Assembly (NCBI GenBank): GCA_029859555.1 | Contig: JAOUCV010000012.1 | Span: 1-17,178 of the forward strand | Direction: 5' to 3' | DNA length: 17,178 nt | From: Gammaproteobacteria bacterium | Lineage (GTDB): Bacteria > Pseudomonadota > Gammaproteobacteria > UBA9214 | Shown: positions 10,556 to 17,178 of the stretch, piece by piece | Position numbering within the stretch: the first letter of the stretch is position 1 | Layout: the number at the start of each line of letters is the position of its first letter | The notes under the pieces: model-generated | Databases searched by the model: none | Told to the model about the DNA's origin: nothing | The model's input: only the letters and a program-made list of their open reading frames with translations | Made by a program: the position numbers and the translations under genes

Positions 10556-11627
10556 CTTCCTGTATCTCGCCATGTTCCACGTGAAACTTTTTTACTGCCG
10601 GCCAAGCGGCAGTTTCTACGGCCTCGGGATCAATCGCCGAGACAAATACCTGGCTGTCAAGATCACGCAAGGCAGACAACACCCGCTGTTGATGTGGCGC
10701 ATCCAGTTCGCTGGTCAAGTCATCCAGCAGGAAGGCCCCCATGGGCATTGATCGATGTTGCTGTAATTGAACCTGTGCCAGCATAAAACACACCACCACC
10801 GCTTTTTGCTGGCCACGGGAACAATGCGATACCACGCCCTTTCCATTCACTTGCAGACTGAAATCAGCACGGTGTGGTCCGTACTGGGTAAAACCCTGTC
10901 CGCGGTCCTTGTCCAATGACTGGGACAAGGCCTCAGCCAGGGCAACATTTGCGGGCCATCCAGGCTGGTAGCGCAGACTCACTTCCCTGTCAGGTAGCAG
11001 CAACTGCATTTCCGCATGCAGGTGAGGCGCGAGCGCTTCGAAATACTTTTCACGAAAACTATGGATCTGTGCAGCAGCATCCAGCAACTCGGCATCCCAG
11101 GTAATCACCTGCTTCACTGGCGACTGTGTGCGTAGCGCTGCATTACGCTGCCGTAGCGCACGTGCATAGCGCTGCCAACCCTCCCGATAGGCCTGTTCCA
11201 CGTGAAACAATGCCCAATCCATAGACTGGCGCCGATAACGGGGTCCGCCATTTAATATAGTCGGGGTATCACCGCTCAACACCTGCACCGGGAAACTGCC
11301 AGCCAGATCCGAGAGCCGTCTAACAGGCTGCCTGTCGAAATGGACTTTTAGTCCCTGCTTATGGCGCTCAAGACCAATCGGGATCTCACGCCCCTGGTGA
11401 GACAGTACCCGTCCCACCAATCGAAAGGCAGATTGACCATCGCGTATGGGTTGCGCGGCAATCGATGTTCGAAACGAACGCACCCTTCCCAGACAATAGA
11501 TCGCTTCCAGCAGACTGGTTTTGCCTGCTGCATTTTCACCGAAGACAAGATTGAGCCCCGCTGAAAATTGCAGCGAGGCAGAAACGATATTACGAAAATC
11601 CTGGATTTCCAGTGACTGCAATCCCAT
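10548..11627 (-). CDS. recF: DNA replication and repair protein RecF
   Basis: RecF is an SMC/ABC-like ATPase that works with RecO and RecR to load RecA at gaps behind stalled forks. With the ATG at 11627 it has 359 residues (E. coli 357). Walker A is GENAAGKTS near residues 29-37, the ABC signature is CSRGQQK and Walker B with the D-loop is LLDDLTSELD. The N-terminus LEIQDFRNI is typical. A TTG at 11663 would add 12 residues but sits inside the dnaN-recF hairpin, so I reject it. The ribosome site is weak. The gene contains two parS-like sequences, each reading FHVE in the protein; the second of these is at the extreme C-terminus (FHVEHGE). It follows dnaN by 78 bases and precedes gyrB by 63. 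Confidence 0.97.
10573..10588. other. parS-like centromere site 1 (3' end of recF)
   Basis: TGTTCCACGTGAAACT matches the chromosomal parS sequence TGTTCCACGTGAAACA at 15 of 16 positions, with only the last base different. ParB binds such sites as the seed of the origin segregation complex. It is about 2.4 kb from the dnaA-dnaN gap. It overlaps the -35 region of the putative gyrB promoter. Confidence 0.75.
11194..11209. other. parS centromere site 2 (inside recF)
   Basis: TGTTCCACGTGAAACA is a perfect 16-base match to the conserved chromosomal parS form. It is in the same orientation as the other site and lies about 1.8 kb from the candidate origin, the distance range where functional parS sites are usually found. 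The parAB genes are not in the window; in many bacteria they follow mnmE-mnmG-rsmG, which would place them just to the right. Confidence 0.88.
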
Positions 11628-11647
11628 GGAACATTCCGGTATGGCAG

Positions 11648-11696
11648 TGGCTGGCCGGGGCAAGATTTTCAGAGAAGCAATCTTGCCGGCCAGCTA
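11648..11696. repeat. Long bulged inverted repeat between dnaN and recF
   Basis: CTGGCCGGGGCAAGATT (11651-11667) pairs with AATCTTGCCGGCCAG (11679-11693): 15 base pairs, a 2-base GG bulge on the left arm and an 11-base loop. Up to three further outer pairs (one wobble) are possible. In the dnaN-to-recF direction no T-run follows, so it looks like a processing, pausing or stability element rather than an intrinsic terminator. It ends about 20 bases before the chosen recF start. Confidence 0.75.
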
Positions 11697-11705
11697 AACA
11701 AATCG

Positions 11706-12806
11706 CTAGAGACGCATCGGCATGACAACGTAGCGACAATCAGTAGCTGCCGGTTTGTTGATCAAAACACTGCTGTTGCCATCACACAGAAATACCTCTA
11801 CATCGTCTGTTTCAATCGCATTCAGAACATCCAGCAAGTAGGTCACATTGAAGCCAATCACCATGTCTTCATGGTCGTAGTTTGCATCCAGTTCTTCTAC
11901 AGCCTCTTCTTTTTCTGGGTTATGTGCTTGAATTTTAATGTTATTTTCTGATATATCGAGTCTGATACCACGATATTTCTCGTTCGATAAAATAGAGGTA
12001 CGCGTCAGTGCCTGGCGCAACAGGTCACGATTAATCTGTAAACGTTTATCGGCATTCTTGGGCATCACACGCGTGTAATCAGGAAAACGTCCATCGATTA
12101 ACTTGGAAGTAAAACGCAGTTCGTCGGTTGTGATACGAATATGGTTGCTGCCAATTTCGACCTGGATCTCGGCTTCTTTCTGTTCCAGCAGACGGTGCAG
12201 TTCCTGCACTCCCTTGCGCGGCACAATCACTTGCTGATCGATGCCGTCACCGACATCAACCGCCAGTTCGCACATGGCCAGTCGATGTCCGTCTGTGGCA
12301 ACCGCACGCAAGGTGCTGCCGCTCGGCTCCAGCATCAAACCATTCAGATAATAACGAACATCCTGCTGCGCCATTGCAAAGGCAGTACGTTCTATCAGGT
12401 CATGCAAGGCTTTTTCCTGCACAGCAAACTTGCGCGCACTTTTGATTTTATCAATCACCGGAAATTCACTTGCCGGTAGCGTCGACAGGGTAAAACGACT
12501 CTTGCCGGAACGTACCAGGGCCCGATCGTTTTTTACGGAAATATCCAGTTGCGCCTCTGCCGGCAAGGTACGACAGATGTCCAGCAGCTTACGTGCCGGC
12601 AGGGTTATTTCACCAATCTCGGTGACGGCAATATTGACGTGTGACTGCAGTTCTACTTCCAGGTCTGTCGATGTCAGGCAAATACTTTTTTTGCTTGCAT
12701 TGATTAGCACATTACCAAGAACCGGTAGTGTTTGTCGGCGTTCTACAACACCAATGACCTGCTGCAGGGGCTTGAGAAAATCTTCTCTTTGGATACTGAA
12801 TTTCAT
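11706..12806 (-). CDS. dnaN: DNA polymerase III beta subunit (sliding clamp)
   Basis: The beta clamp encircles DNA as a dimer and tethers polymerase III and many repair proteins. The 366-aa length equals that of E. coli. Typical sequence includes the N-terminal MKFSIQREDFLKPLQQV, VVERRQTLPVLGNVL, LPARKLLDICRTLP, the middle-domain DVRYYLNGLMLE and TDGHRLAM, and the C-terminal YVVMPMRL that closes the third domain and contributes to the partner-binding pocket. The ATG at 12806 is preceded by an almost pure A/T leader with no Shine-Dalgarno, so initiation may rely on an unstructured leader. It lies downstream of dnaA across the candidate origin and upstream of recF. Confidence 0.98.
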   Translation of the reverse strand: MKFSIQREDFLKPLQQVIGVVERRQTLPVLGNVLINASKKSICLTSTDLEVELQSHVNIAVTEIGEITLPARKLLDICRTLPAEAQLDISVKNDRALVRSGKSRFTLSTLPASEFPVIDKIKSARKFAVQEKALHDLIERTAFAMAQQDVRYYLNGLMLEPSGSTLRAVATDGHRLAMCELAVDVGDGIDQQVIVPRKGVQELHRLLEQKEAEIQVEIGSNHIRITTDELRFTSKLIDGRFPDYTRVMPKNADKRLQINRDLLRQALTRTSILSNEKYRGIRLDISENNIKIQAHNPEKEEAVEELDANYDHEDMVIGFNVTYLLDVLNAIETDDVEVFLCDGNSSVLINKPAATDCRYVVMPMRL

Positions 12807-13015
12807 AATATTTAATTAATAAATTTTTAAGTTAGTAGTTCTATTGTTACAATAATTAGGCAACAACAAGTCTGTTGATAAGCTAATTAATAATATATTA
12901 ATCAATCTGTTATGTTAATAATAAAGCAGGGTACAGAACACCGCAAGGACTGTTGGAAAGCTGTGGATAACAAAGGATAAGTTTGCCGGTATCTTTTATC
13001 CACAAGTTATCCACC
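12807..13015. other. oriC: Candidate chromosomal origin oriC (dnaA-dnaN intergenic region)
   Basis: This 209-base gap combines an AT-rich half (about 12807-12925, likely DNA-unwinding element, including the inverted repeat ATTAATA-ata-TATTAAT at 12886-12902) with a cluster of DnaA boxes next to dnaA. Two match TTATCCACA perfectly, one on each strand: 12962-12970 (minus orientation) and 12996-13004 (plus). Two more have one mismatch: TTATCCACC at 13007-13015 and TTATCAACA in minus orientation at 12873-12881. No GATC is present, so enteric-style SeqA control here is unlikely. The dnaA-dnaN or rpmH-dnaA gap is where origins lie in Pseudomonas-like relatives. Which gap is the working origin is not proven by sequence. 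Confidence 0.7.
12918..12946 (-). promoter_or_regulatory. Possible dnaN promoter inside the origin region
   Basis: On the minus strand TTGCGG (12946-12941) and TATTAT (12923-12918) are separated by 17 bases. The -10 matches five of six consensus positions and the -35 only three. It would give dnaN its own start independent of dnaA read-through. In such AT-rich sequence chance -10 matches are common. Confidence 0.3.
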
Positions 13016-14356
13016 TTATGCAGTCAGGGTTCTCAACAGGTTGTTAAAGTCCTCGTTGATACGGCTATCGCTGTCGCGTAACTCAACTACCTTGCGTGTC
13101 GCATGCAGCACGGTGGTGTGATCACGGCCGCCAAAGGCATCACCGATTTCCGGCAGGCTGTGCGTGGTCAACTGTTTTGCCAGTGCCATGGCAAGCTGTC
13201 GAGGCCGTGTAATGGAACGACTGCGACGCGGTGACAACAAATCAGCTACCCGTATCTTGTAGTACTCGGCGACCACTTTCTGAATGTTACTGATCGTCAC
13301 CAGCTTGTCCTGCAATGCCAGCAAGTCACGCAACGCTTCCCTGGCAAGCTCGATATTGATGGCCTGTCCGGTAAATCGGGCACTGGCAGCTACGCGGCGC
13401 AGTGCACCTTCCAGTTCGCGGATGTTGGACTGAATATGCTGCGCAATAAAAAAGGCGACATCACTCGGTAATTCGAGACCGCTCTGGCTTGCCTTGGTCA
13501 TCAGAATGGCAACGCGGGTTTCCAGTTCGGCCGGTTCGATGGCAGCTGTCAGGCCCCAGCCAAAACGTGATTTGAGGCGGTCTTCAAGACCATCCACTTC
13601 CTTGGGATAGCGGTCACAGGTCAGAATGACTTGCTGTTGACCTTCAAGCAAGGCATTGAAAGTATGAAAGAATTCTTCCTGAGAACGTTCTTTCTTGGCG
13701 AAGAACTGGATATCGTCAATGAGCAGCGCATCCGCGGTCCGGTAATAGTTTTTAAACTCGTTGATGGCATTGTGTTGCAGTGCCTTGACCATGTCTGCGA
13801 CGAAGCGTTCAGAGTGCAGGTAGACGACTCGCGCGTCCGGTTTGTTGGCAACGATCATGCTGCCGACGGCGTGCATCAGGTGGGTCTTGCCAAGCCCGAC
13901 ACCGCCGTAGATGAATAACGGGTTGTAGGCGCCACCGGGATTTTCACCGACCTGCATGGAGGCCGCCCGGGCCAGCTGATTTGATTTTCCGGAGACAAAG
14001 GTGTCAAAGGTGAAATCCGGGTTGAGATTGCTTTTATGTGCTACCGGGGCAGCTTTTGCGACACTGCCTGGCTGACTGCCAGTGACTGGCGATTCCGCCA
14101 GGACCGCCTTCTTGCTGCTGCCTATCTCCAGCTTGAGATGGGTGTCTGCACCCGGACCCAGATCATGCAGTGTTTGTGAAATAGTCTTGAAGTGATGTTT
14201 TCTGACCCAGTCGAGAACGAATTGATTGGGCGCCAGCAACTGCAGGTCTTCACCGTTTTCAACCGCGTGCAGCGGGCGTATCCAGGTGTTAAATTGTTGC
14301 TCGGGCAGCTCATTTTCAAGTCGGACCAGACATTGTTGCCAGAGCGTACCTTCCAC
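13016..14356 (-). CDS. dnaA: Chromosomal replication initiator protein DnaA
   Basis: DnaA binds 9-base boxes at oriC and melts the origin. The protein has 446 residues. Domain I starts with [18 protein letters not shown] and WIRPL, matching other gammaproteobacterial DnaA. Domain II is a short Ala/Pro/Ser-rich linker (about 78-110). The AAA+ domain shows [16 protein letters not shown] (Walker A), LLIDDIQFF (Walker B) and an arginine-rich sensor region. Domain IV has [14 protein letters not shown], the box-recognition signature. The start is GTG at 14356: it gives the standard N-terminus and has AGGGGA about 8 bases upstream. The gene is divergent from rpmH, and a perfect DnaA box about 75 bases upstream suggests autoregulation. 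Confidence 0.98.
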   Translation of the reverse strand: MEGTLWQQCLVRLENELPEQQFNTWIRPLHAVENGEDLQLLAPNQFVLDWVRKHHFKTISQTLHDLGPGADTHLKLEIGSSKKAVLAESPVTGSQPGSVAKAAPVAHKSNLNPDFTFDTFVSGKSNQLARAASMQVGENPGGAYNPLFIYGGVGLGKTHLMHAVGSMIVANKPDARVVYLHSERFVADMVKALQHNAINEFKNYYRTADALLIDDIQFFAKKERSQEEFFHTFNALLEGQQQVILTCDRYPKEVDGLEDRLKSRFGWGLTAAIEPAELETRVAILMTKASQSGLELPSDVAFFIAQHIQSNIRELEGALRRVAASARFTGQAINIELAREALRDLLALQDKLVTISNIQKVVAEYYKIRVADLLSPRRSRSITRPRQLAMALAKQLTTHSLPEIGDAFGGRDHTTVLHATRKVVELRDSDSRINEDFNNLLRTLTA

Positions 14357-14468
14357 CTGATATATCCCCTGTATTTTTGTTTTCTCTGCGAAAGCAGGAA
14401 GGGGAGTCTATACCTGTCGAAAAAAGTTATCCACACCCTGATGCGAAGATATTTGAGTCCGTATAATC

Positions 14469-14496
14469 TTGACAGCACACCTTCGGAAACTGTACT
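14469..14496 (+). promoter_or_regulatory. rpmH promoter
   Basis: A perfect -35 TTGACA (14469-14474) and TGTACT (14491-14496) are separated by 16 bases. The following stretch (CTTTGCGCCC) is a GC-rich discriminator of the kind seen at stringently controlled ribosomal promoters. Transcription would start near 14503, giving a leader of about 60 bases before rpmH. Confidence 0.6.
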
Positions 14497-14510
14497 CTTT
14501 GCGCCCTTTT

Positions 14511-14540
14511 CGCGCCTGCTGGCGTGATTTTTTATTTGAG
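14511..14540 (+). terminator. Terminator-like hairpin in the rpmH leader
   Basis: CGCGCC (14511-14516) pairs with GGCGTG (14521-14526) across the tetraloop TGCT, including one G-T pair. It is followed by A, six T and then ATTT. This has the form of a small intrinsic terminator, lying only about 10 bases after the predicted start of transcription. It may attenuate the operon or may be fortuitous. Confidence 0.4.
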
Positions 14541-14563
14541 AAAACATTTAGAAGCAGCGAGCC

Positions 14564-14698
14564 ATGAAAAGAACTTTTCAACCCAGCAAACTGAAGCGTA
14601 ACCGTACCCATGGTTTTCGTGCCCGTATGGCCACCAAGAATGGCCGTCGTGTCATCAATGCCCGTCGTGCCAAGGGCCGGGCGCGGTTGTCTGTCTGA
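14564..14698 (+). CDS. rpmH: 50S ribosomal protein L34
   Basis: L34 is a very basic small protein of the large ribosomal subunit. The 44-aa product begins [17 protein letters not shown] and continues with [14 protein letters not shown], matching the near-invariant bacterial L34 sequence; it is two residues shorter than the E. coli protein at the C-terminus. Basic residues make up about a third of the protein. It is the first gene of the rpmH-rnpA-yidD-yidC-mnmE cluster, and its stop at 14698 lies 10 bases before the chosen rnpA start. The ribosome site is weak (GAAGCAGCGAG). Confidence 0.97.
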   Translation: MKRTFQPSKLKRNRTHGFRARMATKNGRRVINARRAKGRARLSV

Positions 14699-14708
14699 CC
14701 CCTTACCC

Positions 14709-15086
14709 TTGTGTCCCGGCGCAGCGCGCTTTCCGCGGCGGGTGCGACTCACCGAGCCGGCAGATTACCAGCACGTTTTTAAAGGCGGCTGTTACCGACT
14801 GAATAACAGCTGGATGACACTGCTGGCAGTTCCCAACCAGTTGCAGTATCCGCGCCTCGGGCTGGCAATATCCCGCAAGGTGGCGCGCACAGCGGTAGCA
14901 CGAAATCGCATCAAGCGGGTTACCCGGGAAAGTTTTCGGCATTGGCAAATGCGCTTGCAGCCGCTGGACATCGTGGTGCTGGGACGTAACGGCATTTCAG
15001 CCTGCCCTGCACGGGATCTGGACAAGGCCCTTGAGAAGCTCTGGATAAAACTGATTGAAAAATGCGCTGGTTCATCATCCAACTAA
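14709..15086 (+). CDS. rnpA: Ribonuclease P protein component
   Basis: RnpA is the protein cofactor of RNase P, which with the M1 RNA removes 5' leaders from tRNA precursors. The RNA-binding signature is clear: ARNRIKRVTRESFRHW, the RNR motif of the family. FPRRVRL near the N-terminus and LGLAISRKVARTAV before the motif are also typical. The start is uncertain. The TTG at 14709 gives 125 residues and an N-terminus like other RnpA proteins. The frame stays open upstream, with ATG codons at 14610, 14640 and 14658 inside rpmH. No Shine-Dalgarno is seen at 14709, so coupling to rpmH translation is likely. The 3' end overlaps yidD by 25 bases. Confidence 0.93.
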   Translation: MCPGAARFPRRVRLTEPADYQHVFKGGCYRLNNSWMTLLAVPNQLQYPRLGLAISRKVARTAVARNRIKRVTRESFRHWQMRLQPLDIVVLGRNGISACPARDLDKALEKLWIKLIEKCAGSSSN

Positions 15087-15298
15087 TTAATGCTTACCGC
15101 CTGCTACTCAGTCCCTGGCTGGGTAACAACTGTCGCTACTATCCGACCTGCTCCTGTTATGCCATGACCGCTGTTGAGCGTTTTGGTGTGCTGCGTGGCC
15201 TGTCTATGGGACTGCGCCGATTGTTGCGCTGCCACCCCTGGCATGAAGGTGGTATCGACCAGGTCCCGGAAAAGGAGACCGGACACAGTCATGGATAA
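15062..15298 (+). CDS. yidD: Membrane protein insertion efficiency factor YidD
   Basis: YidD is a small membrane-associated protein thought to assist YidC in inserting proteins into the inner membrane. The 78-aa sequence has the family pattern: a hydrophobic, amphipathic N-terminus (FIIQLINAYRLLLSPWLG), CRYYPTCSCYAMTAVERFG with three conserved cysteines, and RRLLRCHPWHEGG. The length is at the usual 70-85 aa. The ATG lies within the 3' end of rnpA (25-base overlap) and the gene's stop overlaps the yidC start by 8 bases, so expression of the three is probably coupled. Confidence 0.95.
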   Translation: MRWFIIQLINAYRLLLSPWLGNNCRYYPTCSCYAMTAVERFGVLRGLSMGLRRLLRCHPWHEGGIDQVPEKETGHSHG

Positions 15299-16964
15299 TC
15301 AACGCCTGTTTTTGTTTGTCGCCCTGTCGTTCGTGGTGTTGCTGTTATGGCAATCCTGGATGGAAGACTATGGCCCTGCCCCGCAGGTCGAGACAGCGGC
15401 GCCGCAGGAAAACGCACTGCCGCCGGCGACCACAGCAAGCCTGCCGGCCGGCTCTGCTGATACTGCTGATATACCGGGTGCGCCGGCTGACATGGCCACC
15501 ATGGAGCGCGCCCTGCCGGATACTGATGTACTGAAAAAAGGGCAGTTTATTGATGTCACCACCGATTTGTTTCACATCAAGATAGATACTACCGGCGGCG
15601 ATTTGCGGCAGGCGGATCTGCTTCACTACAAGGCCACCACGGAGCCGGACTCACCACCGTTCCGGCTACTCAACGACAGCCTGCCAAACCTGTTTGTGAT
15701 CCAGTCCGGGCTGCGCGCCAGTGTCGGCACCGAGCCGACCCATCATGTGGTCTACACGGCGGAGCAAGGCAGTTACCGCATGGCAGACGCTGCTGATGAG
15801 CTGCAGGTCTCCATGGTCTGGCGCAGTCCCGAGGGTGTCGAAGTAGTGAAGCGCTATATCTTCCATCGCGGCAGTTACGCGGTCGACCTGCAACACGAGG
15901 TACGTAATAACAGCACGGCAGAGTGGCAGGGCCGCCAGTACCGCCAGCTGCAGCGTACCCAGGTCGCCGAGACCGGCCAAAGCTCGTTTATCTATACCTA
16001 CATGGGCGGCGTCATCTACAGCCCGGAAGAGAAGTACGAAAAGATAAAATTTGAAGACATGGTCGATGAGAAGCTCGATCGCAGCATCACCGATGGCTGG
16101 GCTGCGATGCTGCAGCATTACTTCCTCGGTGCACTGATTCCGGCAAGCGCTGAAACCGATCGCTATTACACCAACACGCTGAGCAGCGCCCGCTATGTTA
16201 TCGGCATGATTTCTCCCAACCGGGTGGTAGCACCCGGCAGCAGCGCCTTGTACGAAACCACTATATTTATAGGTCCAAAACTGCAGGACGAGATGAAGCA
16301 GGTCGCCCCCGGACTGGAGCTGACGGTGGACTACGGGCTGCTAACGGTACTGGCGCAACCGCTGTTCTGGTTGTTAAAGACCCTGCATGGCCTGCTCGGC
16401 AACTGGGGCTGGGCCATCGTCTGCGTCACCATCCTGATCAAGCTGGCGTTCTACAAGCTCTCCGAAACCAGCTATAAATCCATGGCCAATATGCGCAAGC
16501 TGGCGCCGCGCATGAAAACCCTCAAGGAACGCTACGGGGATGATCGCCAGAAAATGAACCAGGCGATGATGGAGATGTACAAGAAGGAGAAGATCAACCC
16601 GCTCGGTGGCTGCCTGCCCATCGTGGTACAGATCCCCGTCTTCATCGCCCTCTACTGGGTATTGCTGGAAAGCGTCGAGCTCCGGCATGCACCGTTTATC
16701 CTGTGGATTACCGATATGTCCTCGCCGGACCCCTACTACATCCTGCCGTTGCTGATGGGCGCTACCATGCTGATCCAGCAGCGCCTGAATCCGGCACCGA
16801 TGGATCCGATCCAGGCCAAGGTGATGATGATGTTGCCGATCGTTTTTACGGTGTTTTTCGCCTTTTTCCCGTCCGGCCTGGTGCTCTACTGGGTGGTCAA
16901 CAATACTCTCTCCATTGCCCAGCAGTGGGTGATCACGCGGCGCATTGAGCGCGGCGGGAAATAA
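15291..16964 (+). CDS. yidC: Membrane protein insertase YidC
   Basis: YidC inserts and folds inner-membrane proteins, alone or with SecYEG. The protein has 557 residues (E. coli 548). An N-terminal membrane anchor (about 5-20) is followed by an Ala/Pro-rich linker (about 29-75) and a large periplasmic beta domain to about 340. The conserved core of five membrane segments follows, with KEKINPLGGCLPIVVQIP, SVELRHAPFILWI, DPYYILPLLMG and FFPSGLVLYWVVNN. Lys384 in ILIKLAFYKL takes the place of the hydrophilic-groove arginine of E. coli, keeping the positive charge. The ATG at 15291 gives the normal N-terminus; AAGGAG lies 13 bases upstream, rather far. The C-terminal tail is short (RRIERGGK). Confidence 0.98.
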   Translation: MDNQRLFLFVALSFVVLLLWQSWMEDYGPAPQVETAAPQENALPPATTASLPAGSADTADIPGAPADMATMERALPDTDVLKKGQFIDVTTDLFHIKIDTTGGDLRQADLLHYKATTEPDSPPFRLLNDSLPNLFVIQSGLRASVGTEPTHHVVYTAEQGSYRMADAADELQVSMVWRSPEGVEVVKRYIFHRGSYAVDLQHEVRNNSTAEWQGRQYRQLQRTQVAETGQSSFIYTYMGGVIYSPEEKYEKIKFEDMVDEKLDRSITDGWAAMLQHYFLGALIPASAETDRYYTNTLSSARYVIGMISPNRVVAPGSSALYETTIFIGPKLQDEMKQVAPGLELTVDYGLLTVLAQPLFWLLKTLHGLLGNWGWAIVCVTILIKLAFYKLSETSYKSMANMRKLAPRMKTLKERYGDDRQKMNQAMMEMYKKEKINPLGGCLPIVVQIPVFIALYWVLLESVELRHAPFILWITDMSSPDPYYILPLLMGATMLIQQRLNPAPMDPIQAKVMMMLPIVFTVFFAFFPSGLVLYWVVNNTLSIAQQWVITRRIERGGK

Positions 16965-16979
16965 CCGGCCTCCGCGCCC

Positions 16980-17178
16980 GTGGTCAGTTCGGCCACCGAT
17001 ACCATTGCTGCCATTGCCACCCCACCCGGCCAGGGTGGCGTCGGCATGGTGCGCATCTCCGGACCGGATACCCCTGCTATTGCCCGGGCCTTGCTGGGCA
17101 GCCTGCCTGCGCCACGGCGCGCCGAACTGCATGGTTTCCGGGCTGCCGATGCAAGCCTGATTGACGCCGGGCTGGCGC
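16980..17178 (+). CDS. mnmE: tRNA modification GTPase MnmE, 5' part only
   Basis: MnmE (TrmE) acts with MnmG to place the (carboxymethyl)aminomethyl group on the wobble uridine U34 of certain tRNAs. Only the first 66 codons are in the window. They match the formyl-tetrahydrofolate-binding N-terminal domain: [21 protein letters not shown], then a LPxPRRAE region. No ATG is available before the conserved core, so the GTG at 16980 is taken as the start; there is no clear ribosome site and the gene begins 15 bases after the yidC stop. Position after yidC is the standard proteobacterial order. The G-domain and the C-terminal cysteine lie beyond the edge. Confidence 0.95.
   Translation, partial: MVSSATDTIAAIATPPGQGGVGMVRISGPDTPAIARALLGSLPAPRRAELHGFRAADASLIDAGLA

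Larger units (their letters stand above)
14357..14563. promoter_or_regulatory. Divergent dnaA/rpmH control region
   Basis: The 207-base gap carries a single perfect DnaA box, TTATCCACA at 14427-14435. On the dnaA side a weak TATAGA -10-like hexamer sits 17 bases from that box, so the box would lie over the -35 region and could allow autorepression; this is tentative. On the rpmH side there is a good promoter and a terminator-like hairpin, listed separately. With one box and only moderate A/T content it looks less like an origin than the dnaA-dnaN gap. Confidence 0.6.

Noticed and set aside
15174..15290. N-terminal extension of YidC from an upstream ATG
   Set aside because: The added residues overlap yidD and precede the typical MDNQRLFLF start at 15291.
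16374..17132. Long minus-strand open frame (252 codons) opposite yidC and mnmE
   Set aside because: It is antisense to two unmistakable genes, is rich in His, Gln, Arg and Gly as expected of a shadow frame in GC-rich DNA, and has no recognisable domain.

Overview
The window is the chromosomal replication-origin neighbourhood of a gammaproteobacterium. The block gyrB-recF-dnaN-dnaA, divergent from rpmH-rnpA-yidD-yidC-mnmE, is the classic arrangement. The flanking glyQ-glyS-gmhB-plsC cluster, convergent with gyrB, recalls the Pseudomonas-type origin region rather than the enterobacterial one. Protein lengths (GyrB 806, DnaN 366, GlyQ 303 aa) and GC-rich coding sequence fit a non-enteric gammaproteobacterium. 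A PP-loop tRNA-thiolase-like gene coupled to a TusA-like gene hints at a sulfur-active lineage, but the species cannot be named from the sequence.

Layout, left to right. (1) 1-2297, minus strand: a tightly coupled operon of a PP-loop/NFACT-R-like sulfurtransferase, a TusA-family sulfur carrier and a CDF metal transporter, the last cut by the window edge. (2) 2456-3022, minus: a 188-aa protein I do not recognise. (3) 3244-7933, plus: glyQ, glyS, a MazG-like pyrophosphohydrolase, gmhB and plsC, mostly overlapping or closely spaced. (4) An AT-rich convergent boundary at 7934-8063. (5) 8064-14356, minus: gyrB, recF, dnaN, dnaA. An AT-rich gap with DnaA boxes between dnaA and dnaN is the best oriC candidate. 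(6) 14357-14563: the divergent dnaA/rpmH control region. (7) 14564 to the end, plus: rpmH, rnpA, yidD, yidC and the 5' end of mnmE.

The genes form the housekeeping core for replication initiation and elongation (DnaA, DnaN, GyrB, RecF), translation and tRNA maturation (GlyRS, L34, RNase P protein, MnmE, the thiolase-like protein) and envelope biogenesis (YidC, YidD, PlsC, GmhB).

The most notable non-coding signals are two parS-like sites inside recF, one perfect and one 15/16. The second abuts an extended -10 promoter that probably serves gyrB and overlaps the recF stop codon. There is also a long bulged hairpin between dnaN and recF, and a terminator-like hairpin in the rpmH leader. I saw no mobile element, CRISPR array, tRNA or rRNA gene, and no clearly new multi-gene system. 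The least familiar parts are the PP-loop/TusA/CDF operon and the 188-aa unknown protein.
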